Shown: positions 45,348 to 59,622, counted from the first letter of the stretch. The stretch is 64,000 nucleotides of DNA from Sandaracinaceae bacterium (GCA_017881055.1 JADGRF010000218.1:23468-87467), one strand, 5' to 3'. Made by a program: numbers and translations. The notes: generated by a model not told the origin, from the sequence alone.

Positions 45348-46393
45348 TACGGAGCGCCCGTGATCAACATCGCGTCACCATAACTGAAAAAGCGATAGCG
45401 CGCGGCGACGGCCTGCGCATACGCGGCGCGCACCGCGCTCGTGCCACCGAACGCCATCACGAGCGCGAGCAGCGTCGAGCGCGGCAAATGAAAGTTCGTG
45501 AGCAGCGCGTCGACGACGCGAAAGCGATACGGCGGGTAGATGAAGATGGAGGTGCGCCCTGCCCCAGCTCGCACTGCGCCGTGCTCGTCGGCTGCGGCCT
45601 CGAGCGTGCGCACGACGGTGGTGCCAACCGCAATCACGGGCCGCCCCTCGCCCTTGGCGCGCGCGATCGCGTCGGCCGTCGCAGGCGGCACCACGTAGCG
45701 CTCTTGGTGCATCGGATGATCAGCAAGCTCTTCACTGCGCAGCGGCGCGAACGTTCCGGGCCCGACGTGCAACGTGAGCTTCGCTAGCTCGTGGCCATGC
45801 GCGTGCAGCTGCGCGAGCAGCGCTTCGCTCAAGTGCAGACCCGCGGTCGGTGCGGCCACCGCGCCTTCGTGCGCAGCGAACACGGTTTGGTAGCGCGTGG
45901 TGTCGTGAACATCGTCGGCGCGGCGAATGTAGGGCGGCAGCGGCATGTGCCCGTGGCGCGCAATCTCGGCGGCCACACCGGACGCGGCGCGCAGTGTGAC
46001 CTCGAGCCTGCCCTCCCCGCGCGCGTCTTCTATCGTGATCGTGAGCGGCGAGTCCGGCACCTGCAGCACCGTGCCGACACGCAAGCCTTTCGACGCCTTG
46101 CCAAGCGTGAACCAGCGCTGCTCGCCGTGACCCTCGACCAGCTTCTCGACGAGCAGGATCTCTGCGCGCCCGCCGCTCGCTTTGTGCGCGAACAAACGTG
46201 CCGGAATCACCTTCGTGTCGTTCACCACGAAGAGCGCGCGAGCGAGCAGCCCGGGGAGCTCGCGGATCTGGCGATGCTCGACCGACTCGCGTTCACGCTG
46301 CATCCACAGCAGGCGCGCGCCGTCGCGTTCCGGCAGCGGGGCCTGCGCGATCAGCTCGGGGTCCAAGTCGTAGTCGAGGTCGCTAGCGCGCAT
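45347..46393 (-). CDS. queA: S-adenosylmethionine:tRNA ribosyltransferase-isomerase
   Basis: A 348-residue enzyme for the second step after Tgt: it adds the ribose part of SAM to preQ1 in tRNA, giving epoxyqueuosine. DLDYDLDPELIAQAPLPERDGARLL is its N-terminal signature. FVVNDTKVIPARLF, HGHMPLPPYIRR, RYQTVFA, and HVGPGTFAPL plus TNFHLPRSTLL complete the family motifs. Together with tgt it forms a two-gene queuosine operon. No preQ1 biosynthesis genes were seen here. Confidence 0.97.
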   Translation of the reverse strand: MRASDLDYDLDPELIAQAPLPERDGARLLWMQRERESVEHRQIRELPGLLARALFVVNDTKVIPARLFAHKASGGRAEILLVEKLVEGHGEQRWFTLGKASKGLRVGTVLQVPDSPLTITIEDARGEGRLEVTLRAASGVAAEIARHGHMPLPPYIRRADDVHDTTRYQTVFAAHEGAVAAPTAGLHLSEALLAQLHAHGHELAKLTLHVGPGTFAPLRSEELADHPMHQERYVVPPATADAIARAKGEGRPVIAVGTTVVRTLEAAADEHGAVRAGAGRTSIFIYPPYRFRVVDALLTNFHLPRSTLLALVMAFGGTSAVRAAYAQAVAARYRFFSYGDAMLITGAP

Positions 46394-46453
46394 GCGGTTT
46401 CAACTCGGCCATGCCGAACGCAACCAGGAAGGGCCACCGCCCGTGCACACGCA

Positions 46454-48409
46454 TCACGGCTTCGCGGGCAGAATGAAGCTCGCCTTGATCTTGGGCACGG
46501 TGACCACGTCGTTCTTTTCCGAACGAAACTGCTGCTCACCCTCGACTATGCCGAGCACGCGGATCCAGTCGTCGACTTTGACCTCGGTTTCTGTAGGATC
46601 GCTGATCCACACGGAGCAGCGCTGGCTGCTCGGGCACGGACGCGCGAACATTTGAATCACGCCTTCGCCGCCGCGCGCATCCGTCGCGTAGACGCGGCCT
46701 TCCAGCGCAATCTTTTGCCCGCGGTAGATCGCGGGGTTCGGCGCCAGCTTCGCGTACGTGATGTCCCTGTCGGCGCCGAACTCGGCCTCGGCGCTGGCCA
46801 AGCTCTCGACGCGACGAATCTCGAGCGTCACGCCCATCGGCGCTTTGCCGGCGGCGCTCGCCACGACACGCGGCTTGTACGTGTTAGGCGCCGGCAGTGG
46901 ATAGCGATACCGGAAACGACCGTCCTTCACGGGCACGACCACACCGTCCACGGTCACCTGGCTGTCTTTGCCGACCTCGCCCGCGATGTCGATCGATTCG
47001 TGCGCCGTCACGACTTGGCGGCCCGGGCGATCGACTTGCAAGCCCGCGACGGGCACTTGCGTGTGCAGCGCGTCGACGACGGTCTCACCCGAAGGCGGCT
47101 GCACGCGGTAGTGCACGACGTGATCGATCATGCCGGCTTTCGCATCGGTCATGACGTCGATCGGATAGCTGCGCGTCGCGCGACCTTCGGCGTCGAGCTT
47201 CACGTCTTCGCCGTCGAGCGTGATGCGCGTGCCGGGCAGCGCGGTCACGATCACGTCGAGCGAGGACTTGTCGCTGCGCAGCGCGGCCGTGTCGACCCAG
47301 ATCCGATAGAACACAGCGAGCGTGATGCGTGCTGGTTCGCTGGTTCCGTCGGGAGACACCACGTCGGCGAGCACGACGTTGTCGCCGACGCGCAGCGAGT
47401 CCGCAGCGAGCGCGAACGTCGCACGCCCCGCTTGCAACGGTTTCTCCTGACCGCCGAAGCGCACCTTCGAGCCGGCAGGCGCTGTCGGCACTTCGAAGAG
47501 CAGCGCTTCACCGGTGTCGATCGTGACGATCTTCGCGGTGACGTCGCTGTGCTGCGCGCCGCGCGACGAGCGCAGGAACATGAAGCCCGCGGCCGCCAGA
47601 AGGCCGAGACCGACCACGAGCGCCACCAACACCAGCGGGTTCTTGCGTGGGCGCGGCACCGAAAGCGTGTCGCCGTCCTCGCGGCGTATGCTCCCGGGCG
47701 GCTCGGAGCCGGGCGAGCGCGCGAAGCTATCGAGCTCGGTGCCGGTACCCCCGCTGCTACCGCCGCCATTACCTATGCCGCTCGGCTCACCGAACGACGA
47801 GTCGTCCTGTTGGTCGGGCTGCGTCATCGAGAGCGGAACACCGAGCATGGTGCGCCCACCGCCTGCCATGCCCGCTGCCGATGAATTCACACTCGGTGGC
47901 TTTGCGGCGGGCGGAGCAAAGCCTGCACCGCCGATCATCGTGTGCTTGCCGGCCCGCCCGGCATCGGGTGCCGCAGGCGCAGCCTGCGCGGCAGGAGCCG
48001 CGGGTGTGACCATTGCGCCGCCGATCATCGTGCGGGCAGCGAACTGCTTATTTCCAGCTGCTGGCGCAGCTGCCGCTGTCGGCTGCGGCGCTGCAGCTGG
48101 CGCAGCCGCGTGACCCGCCGTGTGCGCGGCGAGCTCGCTGGCGGAGATACCAATCATCGTCTTCGCGGGTGGCTTGCCGCCAGCCTCTGCCGCCATCGGC
48201 TGCGGAGCCGGCGCAGCCGCTGCCGCTGCTTTCGCCTTGTCGGCTGCGGCTTGCAGCGCCGCAGGATCGATGCCGAGCATCGTGCGCGCGCCAGGCCGCT
48301 CGGCGCTTCGACTCGGCGCCGCGATCGATTTGCCGCAGTTGCCGCAAAAACGCGTGTCCGCTGTGACGGGGGCTTGGCAATGCGGACAAGTCAGCTCGGT
48401 CTGGGCCAT
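46454..48409 (-). CDS. Zinc-ribbon membrane protein with five TMxG motifs
   Basis: A 651-residue protein. Residues 8-25 are a four-Cys zinc ribbon (CPHC, CGNC). Five TMLG/TMIG motifs, each after a basic residue, lie at threonines 43, 84, 127, 157 and 187 in an Ala/Pro-rich linker. One membrane helix is at 257-279. The 370-residue C-terminal part is strand-rich and looks periplasmic, with Ig-like features. I recall similar basic-TMxG strings in myxobacterial kinase-associated proteins, where Thr may be phosphorylated and read by FHA domains; that is inference. The neighbouring genes give no clue. Confidence 0.7.
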   Translation of the reverse strand: MAQTELTCPHCQAPVTADTRFCGNCGKSIAAPSRSAERPGARTMLGIDPAALQAAADKAKAAAAAAPAPQPMAAEAGGKPPAKTMIGISASELAAHTAGHAAAPAAAPQPTAAAAPAAGNKQFAARTMIGGAMVTPAAPAAQAAPAAPDAGRAGKHTMIGGAGFAPPAAKPPSVNSSAAGMAGGGRTMLGVPLSMTQPDQQDDSSFGEPSGIGNGGGSSGGTGTELDSFARSPGSEPPGSIRREDGDTLSVPRPRKNPLVLVALVVGLGLLAAAGFMFLRSSRGAQHSDVTAKIVTIDTGEALLFEVPTAPAGSKVRFGGQEKPLQAGRATFALAADSLRVGDNVVLADVVSPDGTSEPARITLAVFYRIWVDTAALRSDKSSLDVIVTALPGTRITLDGEDVKLDAEGRATRSYPIDVMTDAKAGMIDHVVHYRVQPPSGETVVDALHTQVPVAGLQVDRPGRQVVTAHESIDIAGEVGKDSQVTVDGVVVPVKDGRFRYRYPLPAPNTYKPRVVASAAGKAPMGVTLEIRRVESLASAEAEFGADRDITYAKLAPNPAIYRGQKIALEGRVYATDARGGEGVIQMFARPCPSSQRCSVWISDPTETEVKVDDWIRVLGIVEGEQQFRSEKNDVVTVPKIKASFILPAKP

Positions 48410-48474
48410 GGCCTCGCTACCCTATCAAATCTTCGAGACTGCTAGGAGTCCCAGCTGCTCGCACTCGTGCGCCA

Positions 48475-49287
48475 TCACGTCGCAGCTAGACCGAGCACGT
48501 CGGCCATTTCGTAGAGACCCGGCGCGCGGCCCGTGACCCAGTGCGCCGCGCGCACAGCGCCGCGAGCAAAGATCTCGCGTGTGTGGCCGCGGTGCGTGAG
48601 CTCGATGCGCTCGCCAGGGCCTGCTAGCACCAGCGTGTGATCGCCCACGACGTCGCCGCCGCGCAGGGCATGGACACCGATTTCGTCCGCACGGCGCGCA
48701 CCGACGAGACCGGTGCGGCCCGGCGTCACGGCCCGCGCCAGATCGAGCCCGCGGGCTTGCGCCACGACTTCGGCCAAGCGCACCGCCGTGCCGCTCGGCG
48801 CGTCGACCTTGTGCTTGTGATGCATCTCGACGATCTCGATGTCGAATTCCGGACCGAGCAGACGCACGGCCTGCGCTGCCAGCGCCCAGAGCACGTTCAC
48901 GCCAACGCTGTAGTTCGGCGCAGCAATCACGGGAGCCACTTTGCACAAGGCTTCGAGCGCGAGCCTGGCAGGTGCATCGAGGCCGGTCGTGCCTACCACG
49001 GCAGCCACGCGCCGCTCGGCGCACAGCTCGAACAGCACCTTCGCCGCTGGCGGCAGCGAGAAGTCGATCACGACTTCGGCGTGCTCGATCCCGGAGCGCA
49101 GCGACGAGGTCAGCGCGACACCGAACGGCTCAGACAAGCCAGCGAGCACGCCTGCGTCCTGTCCGAGCGCAGGATGATCGGCGCGATCCAGCGCGGCCAC
49201 GAGCGTGGCGGCGCCATCCTCGGCGAGCACCTTCACGATGTTGCGACCCATACGACCAGCGGCACCATGAATGGCGATGCGCGTCAT
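48475..49287 (-). CDS. dapB: 4-hydroxy-tetrahydrodipicolinate reductase
   Basis: A 270-residue enzyme of the lysine/diaminopimelate pathway. GAAGRMGRNIVKVL is the NAD(P)H-binding loop. VVGTTGLDA and the substrate motif EMHHKHKVDAPSGTAVRL, with the catalytic His pair, are in place. Its ATG overlaps the dapA stop by four bases. Length is normal. Together with dapA it makes tetrahydrodipicolinate for lysine and peptidoglycan. Confidence 0.97.
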   Translation of the reverse strand: MTRIAIHGAAGRMGRNIVKVLAEDGAATLVAALDRADHPALGQDAGVLAGLSEPFGVALTSSLRSGIEHAEVVIDFSLPPAAKVLFELCAERRVAAVVGTTGLDAPARLALEALCKVAPVIAAPNYSVGVNVLWALAAQAVRLLGPEFDIEIVEMHHKHKVDAPSGTAVRLAEVVAQARGLDLARAVTPGRTGLVGARRADEIGVHALRGGDVVGDHTLVLAGPGERIELTHRGHTREIFARGAVRAAHWVTGRAPGLYEMADVLGLAAT

Positions 49288-50162
49288 AGCAGGCCGAGCT
49301 CCGCGAGCGCGGCACGCACGCGCGCGAGCGTGGCCTCGCCGGGCGTCACCATGGGTAGACGAATCTCTCCGGTCATCAGCCCGCGCATCGCCATCGCCGC
49401 TTTCACCGGGCCAGGGCTGGTCTCGAGGAACATCGCCTCGACCAGCGCACGCAGACGCTGATGTTGCTTGCGCGCGGCGAGTAGATCGCCTGCGCGAAAC
49501 AGATCGACGAGCTTGCTCACTTCTTTCGGCGCCACGTTGCTCGCGACGCTGATCACGCCGTGACCACCGACCGCCATCACGGGCAGCGTGAGCGCGTCAT
49601 CACCGGACAAGATCGTGAAGCGATCGCCGAAGACCGCGGCGATGTCCGAGCTGCGCAGCACGTTGCCGGTCGACTCTTTGACGCCGACGATGCTCTTCAC
49701 GTCCGCGAGCCGCTGCAGCGTGGACAGCGCCATGTCGACGCCCGTGCGACCCGGGATGTTGTAGAGCAGCGTGGGCAGCGGCACGGCACGAGCCACGGCG
49801 GTGTAGTGCTGGAACATGCCTTCCTGCGTAGGCTTATTGTAGTACGGGACGACTACGAGCAGGCCGTCGACGCCGACGCGCCGGGCGATCTCGGAGAGCT
49901 CGATGGTGTGCTTGGTCGAGGCGCTGCCCGAGCCGGCGATCACGGGCACGCGGCCGCGCGTCTCGCTCTTCACGATCTCGAGCACACGGGTGTACTCGGC
50001 GGCAGACAGGTTCACGCTCTCGCCGGTCGTGCCGCACGGCACGATGCCGTCGATGCCACCGTCGATCTGGTCCGCGACGATGGCACGCAGCGCAGCTTCG
50101 TCGACGCGATCGTCGCGCAACGGCGTCACCAAAGCCGTCAACGCACCTTCGAACATCCCCAT
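49284..50162 (-). CDS. dapA: 4-hydroxy-tetrahydrodipicolinate synthase
   Basis: A 292-residue TIM-barrel Schiff-base aldolase. K162 (GVKEST) forms the Schiff base with pyruvate. Y134 (LLYNIPGRTG), T45/T46 (CGTTGES) and VVPYYNKPTQEG complete the active site. The ATG at 50162 has GGAGGAG seven bases upstream; a GTG two codons earlier is less likely. It condenses pyruvate with aspartate semialdehyde, the entry step to lysine and DAP. It is coupled to dapB. Confidence 0.97.
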   Translation of the reverse strand: MGMFEGALTALVTPLRDDRVDEAALRAIVADQIDGGIDGIVPCGTTGESVNLSAAEYTRVLEIVKSETRGRVPVIAGSGSASTKHTIELSEIARRVGVDGLLVVVPYYNKPTQEGMFQHYTAVARAVPLPTLLYNIPGRTGVDMALSTLQRLADVKSIVGVKESTGNVLRSSDIAAVFGDRFTILSGDDALTLPVMAVGGHGVISVASNVAPKEVSKLVDLFRAGDLLAARKQHQRLRALVEAMFLETSPGPVKAAMAMRGLMTGEIRLPMVTPGEATLARVRAALAELGLL

Positions 50163-50253
50163 GACCACGCTCCTCCGCTAGGCGCGAACCATTACACGCC
50201 AACGCCCACTTTTCCATGAGACACACAACGCCAAAGCGCGCCGCGTGCCAGCG

Positions 50254-51423
50254 CTAGCCCATCGAGCGTTCGACGAGCCGGTCGATCAAGAAGCTCGACT
50301 GCTCGGTGGCCTCGATCGTGAAATCACCGAAGAACGCGCGCACCTCGCGAAACATGGCCTCGAAACGCGCTTGGTCGCGGCTCGCTAGGATCTCGGACAG
50401 CTCGCTGGCGGCTGCGCAGAACGTACCGACCACGTGTCCGGTCTGCGGGTTGAGCATTTCGATGGGCCCGTACAGCTCGGGCGCCTGCGCGAAGTGACGC
50501 GCGGCGACGTACAGCTCCATCAGATATGCGGGTGAGGTGAAGCGGCGTGACGCAGCGAGCGGCAAGCCCGCGCGCGCCAAGGCCAACCCGAGCACCTGCG
50601 TCTGGAAGTGCGTGAGCACCTGCACCAGCGCCATCGCGCGATCGTGCTCGTCGGCGGAGGCCTCGGTCACGACCAGGCCGCGAGCCTGCAGGTTCTCGAC
50701 GAGCCAGGCGTGCCACGCCTCGCCCCGGCCCGCGCACACGACCACGCGCTGGCCCTGCAGCGAATGCACGCCGGGGCCGAACATCGGGTGCGTACCGACC
50801 ACGCTGGCTTCGGTCGACGCGAGCATGGTCGCGAGCGGTGCGGCCTTCACCGAGGTCACGTCGAGCAAGAGCGCGTCTCTGCGGACCAGCGGCCCGAGCC
50901 GCTTGATCACGCCCTCGGTGGCCAGGATCGGCACCGAGATCACGACGACGTCGGCTTCGGCAGCTGCTTTTTCCGGCGTCAGCGCGGTGGCGACGTCCGC
51001 AACCTCCACGTGATGACCCAAGTCGCGAAACATGCGCGTGAGCACGCCGCCCATCTCGCCGGCGCCTCCGATGATCGCGACGCGCTTCTGCTCGACCTCT
51101 TCGTACGAGGCCGCGCCGAGCGAAGCCTGGTAGTCGCGGCTGGACACCATGATCTGCCGGTAGATCGACTCGATCGGCTCGGGATCGAGGCCTAGCTCGA
51201 TCGCACGCGCGCGCCGGGCATCCAAGATCTGCCGCTCGCGTTCGTAGTCACGAATGTCGACCTGTTCCTTGCGCTTGAACTGCGCGACCTCGGCCACGAT
51301 CTGCATGCGCTTACGCAGCAGCTCGAGCACCTCGCGATCGACCGCGTCGATGCGCTTGCGCAGCTCGGCCAAGCCCGAGGGTGTAGCTGGTGGAGACGCA
51401 GGTGGAGCCACGGGGCCTCCCAT
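50254..51423 (-). CDS. tyrA: Bifunctional chorismate mutase / prephenate dehydrogenase (T-protein type)
   Basis: A 389-residue fusion. Residues 17-105 are an AroQ chorismate mutase (LRKRIDAVDREVLELLRKRMQI, KRKEQVDIRDYERERQI). Residues 112-385 are prephenate dehydrogenase: AIIGGAGEMGG (NAD-binding), DVTSVKAAPL, and VVGTHPMFGPGVHSLQGQ with the catalytic His, and LVQVLTHFQTQVLGL. The order and length match the E. coli T-protein, which leads from chorismate to 4-hydroxyphenylpyruvate. A Pro/Ala N-terminal tail precedes it. It lies 13 bases downstream of gltD. Confidence 0.93.
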   Translation of the reverse strand: MGGPVAPPASPPATPSGLAELRKRIDAVDREVLELLRKRMQIVAEVAQFKRKEQVDIRDYERERQILDARRARAIELGLDPEPIESIYRQIMVSSRDYQASLGAASYEEVEQKRVAIIGGAGEMGGVLTRMFRDLGHHVEVADVATALTPEKAAAEADVVVISVPILATEGVIKRLGPLVRRDALLLDVTSVKAAPLATMLASTEASVVGTHPMFGPGVHSLQGQRVVVCAGRGEAWHAWLVENLQARGLVVTEASADEHDRAMALVQVLTHFQTQVLGLALARAGLPLAASRRFTSPAYLMELYVAARHFAQAPELYGPIEMLNPQTGHVVGTFCAAASELSEILASRDQARFEAMFREVRAFFGDFTIEATEQSSFLIDRLVERSMG

Positions 51424-51436
51424 AGCGCATTCGTGA

Positions 51437-52897
51437 CTACAAAACCAAGGGGCTGGTCATCGGGCTGCTGGACAGGTCGGTCTGACCGACCAAGAACGCG
51501 TCGACACCGCGTGCGGCCTCGCGACCTTCCCAGATCGCCCAGACCACGAGCGATTGTCCGCGGCGCATATCACCGCACGAAAACACACCGGGCACGCTGG
51601 TCATGTAGTTGTCGTCGGCTTTGACTGCGCCGCGATCGGTGAGCTCGACGCCGAGCTGCGAGAGCAGCGGCTTTTCGGGACCGACGAAGCCGAGCGCAAG
51701 CAACACCAGATCGGCATCGAGCACGAACTCCGAGCCGGGCAGCGGCTCCATGCGCTTCTGGCCGCGGTTGTCCATCTTCCACGTGAGATGCACGCCGTGA
51801 AGCTTGTTCACGTTGCCGTGCTCGTCGCCCGTGAACTTCACGGTGTTCACGCTGAAGTCGCGCTCGACGCCTTCTTCCTGCGAGCTGCTGGTGCGCATGA
51901 TCATCGGCCAGTACGGCCACGGCATCTCTTCGGTACGAGCATCCGGCGGCTTCGGCAGCAACTCGAACTGACGCACCGATGCAGCACCCTGACGGTTGGC
52001 GGTACCCAGGCAGTCGGACCCCGTGTCGCCGCCGCCGAGAATGATCACGTGCTTGCCCTTGGCGAGCAGCTGGTTTGGAACTTGGTCGCCCTCGTTCACG
52101 CGGTTCTGCTGCGTGAGGTACTCCATCGCGAGATGCACACCCTTGAGGTCGCGGCCCGGCAGCGGCAGATCACGCGCTTGCGTGGCGCCTCCCGAGAGCA
52201 CGATCGCGTCGAAGCTCGCGCGCAGCTGCTCGACGGTGATGTCGACGCCCACGTTGGTGCGGCGGCGGAACTTGACGCCCTCGCCTTCCATCTGGCGCAT
52301 GCGCGCGTCGATATAGTGCTTCTCCATCTTGAAGTTCGGGATGCCGTAGCGCAGCAGCCCGCCGATGCGATCGTCGCGCTCGAATACAGTCGGCGAGTGG
52401 CCCGCGCGTGCCAGCTGCTGCGCACACGCCAGGCCCGCCGGACCCGAGCCGACGATCGCCACCTTCTTGCCCGTGGGCTTGCGCGACGGACGTGGCGCGT
52501 ACCAGCCATGATCGAGCGCGCGATCGGCGATGTGCTTTTCGATTTGCTTGATCGTGACGGGCTCGTCGTTGATGTTGAGCACACACGCTTCCTCGCACGG
52601 CGCCGGACACACGCGACCGGTCACCTCGGGGAAGTTGTTCGTGGCATGCAAGCGCGACGCAGCCTGGTCCCAGCGATCACGGTAGACCGTGTCGTTCCAA
52701 TCCGGGATCACGTTCCCGAGCGGACAGCCGGTGTGACAGAACGGGATGCCGCAATCCATGCAGCGCGCGCCTTGGTCACGAGCTTCGGCCTCGCTCAAGT
52801 TCTCCTCGAACTCGTTCCAGCTCGAAAGGCGCTCCTTCACCGGTGCGCGCGGCGCCTTCTTGCGCTTGAACTCCAAAAAGCCTGTGATCTTTCCCAT
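51437..52897 (-). CDS. gltD: Glutamate synthase small subunit
   Basis: A 486-residue NADPH/FAD subunit. The N-terminal cysteines ([27 protein letters not shown]) bind two 4Fe-4S clusters. [17 protein letters not shown] is the FAD-binding and [17 protein letters not shown] the NADPH-binding motif. It passes electrons to the large subunit to make glutamate from 2-oxoglutarate and glutamine. It follows gltB by 45 bases. Length is normal. Confidence 0.98.
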   Translation of the reverse strand: MGKITGFLEFKRKKAPRAPVKERLSSWNEFEENLSEAEARDQGARCMDCGIPFCHTGCPLGNVIPDWNDTVYRDRWDQAASRLHATNNFPEVTGRVCPAPCEEACVLNINDEPVTIKQIEKHIADRALDHGWYAPRPSRKPTGKKVAIVGSGPAGLACAQQLARAGHSPTVFERDDRIGGLLRYGIPNFKMEKHYIDARMRQMEGEGVKFRRRTNVGVDITVEQLRASFDAIVLSGGATQARDLPLPGRDLKGVHLAMEYLTQQNRVNEGDQVPNQLLAKGKHVIILGGGDTGSDCLGTANRQGAASVRQFELLPKPPDARTEEMPWPYWPMIMRTSSSQEEGVERDFSVNTVKFTGDEHGNVNKLHGVHLTWKMDNRGQKRMEPLPGSEFVLDADLVLLALGFVGPEKPLLSQLGVELTDRGAVKADDNYMTSVPGVFSCGDMRRGQSLVVWAIWEGREAARGVDAFLVGQTDLSSSPMTSPLVL

Positions 52898-52942
52898 AAT
52901 TTCTCTACGCGGAGAACCGAAGGTTGCTCCGCGGGTATGTAA

Positions 52943-57552
<4,610 letters not shown>

Positions 57553-57553
<1 letters not shown>

Positions 57554-58089
57554 CACGCTGCTCCACTCACTTCGTCATGATCTTTAGGCGGCGGCTCGGT
57601 ATTGCCGGCCTTCAGTGCTTTGGTTCCAAGACCGGCACGCTCGACCAGCGTCGAGAGCACGACGTTGGTTTCGGTACGTTCGACATCGGGCAGCGCGCGA
57701 ATCGCGCTGATTAAGCGCTCGAGCGACTGCGTATTGCGCGTCTTCACCTTGAGCAGCAGCGTCGGTCCGCCGGTCACGTGATGACACTCGAGCACGTCTT
57801 CCAGCTCTTTCAGATGCCGCTGAAACTCTTTGATCGCGCGCGCATGCGTGGTCCACACGCTGATGAACGCGGTCACGTCCAGGCCCAGGCGCCGCGCGTC
57901 GATGCGCGCGTGATAGCCCTTGATGAAGCCCTCATGTTCCAGCTTACGCACGCGCTCGATGATCGATGGCGCCGACAAGCCCACCTGCTCGCCGAGCTTC
58001 GCGAGCGCGAGCTTGCAGTCGTCCTGCAGCATCGCGAGGATGCTGCGGTCGATCTCGTCCAAGCCCCGTTGATCGCGTTTTGGTCGCAT
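57553..58089 (-). CDS. Lrp/AsnC-family regulator
   Basis: A 178-residue protein. Residues 9-65 are the AsnC-type winged HTH ([51 protein letters not shown]). Residues 75-155 are the RAM/AsnC ligand-binding domain ([21 protein letters not shown]). The C-terminus is a 25-residue unstructured tail. As first gene of the gltBD unit, coupled to gltB by TGATG, it probably senses an amino acid and controls glutamate synthase. Candidate operator sites lie in its upstream gap. Confidence 0.92.
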
Positions 58090-58114
58090 TGGCTGGCTAC
58101 ACGACTCGGCGCGA

Positions 58115-58207
58115 ATTCGGCCGGTCGAACCGAACTTTTAGAGGCCGAAGTGCCAAGTGTCAAACGAAAATTCGGTTAGCCCCGGGTGGTAGCCGAATAA
58201 AATTCGG
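58115..58207. promoter_or_regulatory. Cluster of ATTCGG half-sites upstream of the Lrp-type gene
   Basis: ATTCGG occurs at 58115, 58170 and 58202, and its complement CCGAAT at 58193, which with the last gives the dyad CCGAAT-AAA-ATTCGG (58193-58207). Another small dyad, CGGAA-ACGTG-TTCCG, abuts it (58205-58219). The AT-rich dyad centre is unusual for this GC-rich DNA. AsnC/Lrp proteins bind multiple phased dyads near their own promoter, so these are candidate operators. Confidence 0.4.
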
Positions 58208-58283
58208 AAACGTGTTCCGATAGCTGGAACGCTGTCCCACGGGTGTTCGTGATTTGCACGCTGGGCGACGCCACCGGCGCACC

Positions 58284-58326
58284 AAAAGAAAGAGGGCTCG
58301 ACCCGCAATGGATCGAACCCTCTTTT
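58284..58326 (-). terminator. Rho-independent terminator of the porin gene
   Basis: Read on the minus strand, an 11-base stem (58313-58323 with 58291-58301, one G-T pair) and an 11-base loop are followed by TTTCTTTT. It lies 46 bases past the porin stop, and the flanking A run on the other side makes it potentially bidirectional. Confidence 0.8.
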
Positions 58327-58371
58327 CACTCTCGCGCTGCGACGCCCGCGGCGTCGCGAGCTGCGCTGCGA

Positions 58372-59622
58372 TCAGAACGTGAACTCGGCCGCGACCTCAG
58401 TCAGGAACTGAGCCTTCTTCAGACCGCTCTTCTCGGCCAAGACCTTCTCGGTCGCGATGTCGGCGCGCAGGTCGGCTCGCAGCTTGAAGCCTTCGACGAT
58501 CTTGTAGCCGGGCGTCAGGGTCACGTCGATGTAGTTTGCCTTGGTGCCGAGCACGCGAGCGCCGCCCGCATCGTCGAACCACTCGAGACGGCTACCGAAG
58601 CTGAAGTCGCCGCTGGTGTAGACCGGCTGCACGCCGAGACCGAACCACGACGCCGTCTTGCCGGTGGCGACGTTGGCGTGCGGCTGCATGCCGAAGTTGC
58701 CCTGGAAGTTCAGCACGAACGAGTCGCTCAGCGTGGCAGCACCGGTGAGATCGACCGAGAGCCGGTGATTCTTGTCGTTGGGCTGCTCGGAGCCGAAGCT
58801 CGCCGACAGCTGAACCCACGCCGAGGAGCTGGGCGTAAACTTGGCGGCGCCGATGATGGTCTTCATCGAGTTGTTGTCGACGATGTTGTCCCAGCCGTTC
58901 ACCACACCGATGCCGAGGTTGATCTGGTCGGTGACCTGCGAGTGCGCCTTGAAGCCGGTGTGATAGACGGGCTCAGCGTAGTGGTAGAGCAAGCCGTGCG
59001 TGACGGTCGGGTTCGACGGCGCGCCGACGACCTCGATGCCTTCGTACGTGACGAACTTACCGGCGGTGAGCGTCCACGTGCCGCCCGTGTACGCGCCGTA
59101 AGCTTCCTGCACGTCGATCAGGCCCTGAAGAGCGGCCGGGTACGCGTACTCGTTCACGATCGCGTCCGTGCCGACGTCGACGCCGACGTGGACCAACAAC
59201 GCGTCCGACAGCTTGTGGTCGACGTTCAAGTGGGCCGAGTGCAGGATGAAGCTGTGCCCCGTGGGGTTGTACGGGGTGAGCGGAACCGGTGCGTGCGAGG
59301 TGATGTTCGTGAAGTTCACGGAGTAACCGGTCGAGATGTAACCGCCGATGGTGGTCGCGCTCGGGGCAGCAGCCGGCGCCGCATCAGCGACGGGCGCAGC
59401 TTCCAGCACGGGAGCCGGCGCGGCTTCCGGCATCGGAGCAGGCGCGGGCTCGGCCATCGGCATCGGCATCGGCGCCGGCGCGGGAGCGGCCGGAGCGGCA
59501 GCGGGCGCGGCAGGCGCGGGAGCGGCCGGAGCGGCCTGTCCCTGTGCCACCGCTGCGATCACAGGCAGGGACACCACGGCCATCAGTGCCGACAGTGCCA
59601 TTCGAAGAATCGTCTTATCCAT
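58372..59622 (-). CDS. OmpL-like outer-membrane beta-barrel porin
   Basis: A 416-residue protein. It starts with a signal peptide (ending about VAQGQA) and an Ala/Pro-rich linker of about 65 residues (PAAPAPAAPAAAP, PMPMPMAEPAPA). A beta-barrel follows, with alternating hydrophobic strands (GGYISTGYSVNFTN, TLTAGKFVTYEGIEVVG, LTEVAAEFTF), the pattern of the bbp2/OmpL-like porin family. The C-terminal Phe fits Bam recognition. Such porins are of unknown substrate. GGAGAGACACG precedes the ATG. The next gene downstream is the Lrp-type regulator, but a strong terminator separates them. Confidence 0.8.
   Translation of the reverse strand: MDKTILRMALSALMAVVSLPVIAAVAQGQAAPAAPAPAAPAAAPAAPAPAPMPMPMAEPAPAPMPEAAPAPVLEAAPVADAAPAAAPSATTIGGYISTGYSVNFTNITSHAPVPLTPYNPTGHSFILHSAHLNVDHKLSDALLVHVGVDVGTDAIVNEYAYPAALQGLIDVQEAYGAYTGGTWTLTAGKFVTYEGIEVVGAPSNPTVTHGLLYHYAEPVYHTGFKAHSQVTDQINLGIGVVNGWDNIVDNNSMKTIIGAAKFTPSSSAWVQLSASFGSEQPNDKNHRLSVDLTGAATLSDSFVLNFQGNFGMQPHANVATGKTASWFGLGVQPVYTSGDFSFGSRLEWFDDAGGARVLGTKANYIDVTLTPGYKIVEGFKLRADLRADIATEKVLAEKSGLKKAQFLTEVAAEFTF

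Noticed and set aside
45791-47884. A 697-codon plus-strand frame across queA and the TMxG gene
   Set aside because: It runs through two real genes on the opposite strand and shows only Arg/His-rich sequence.
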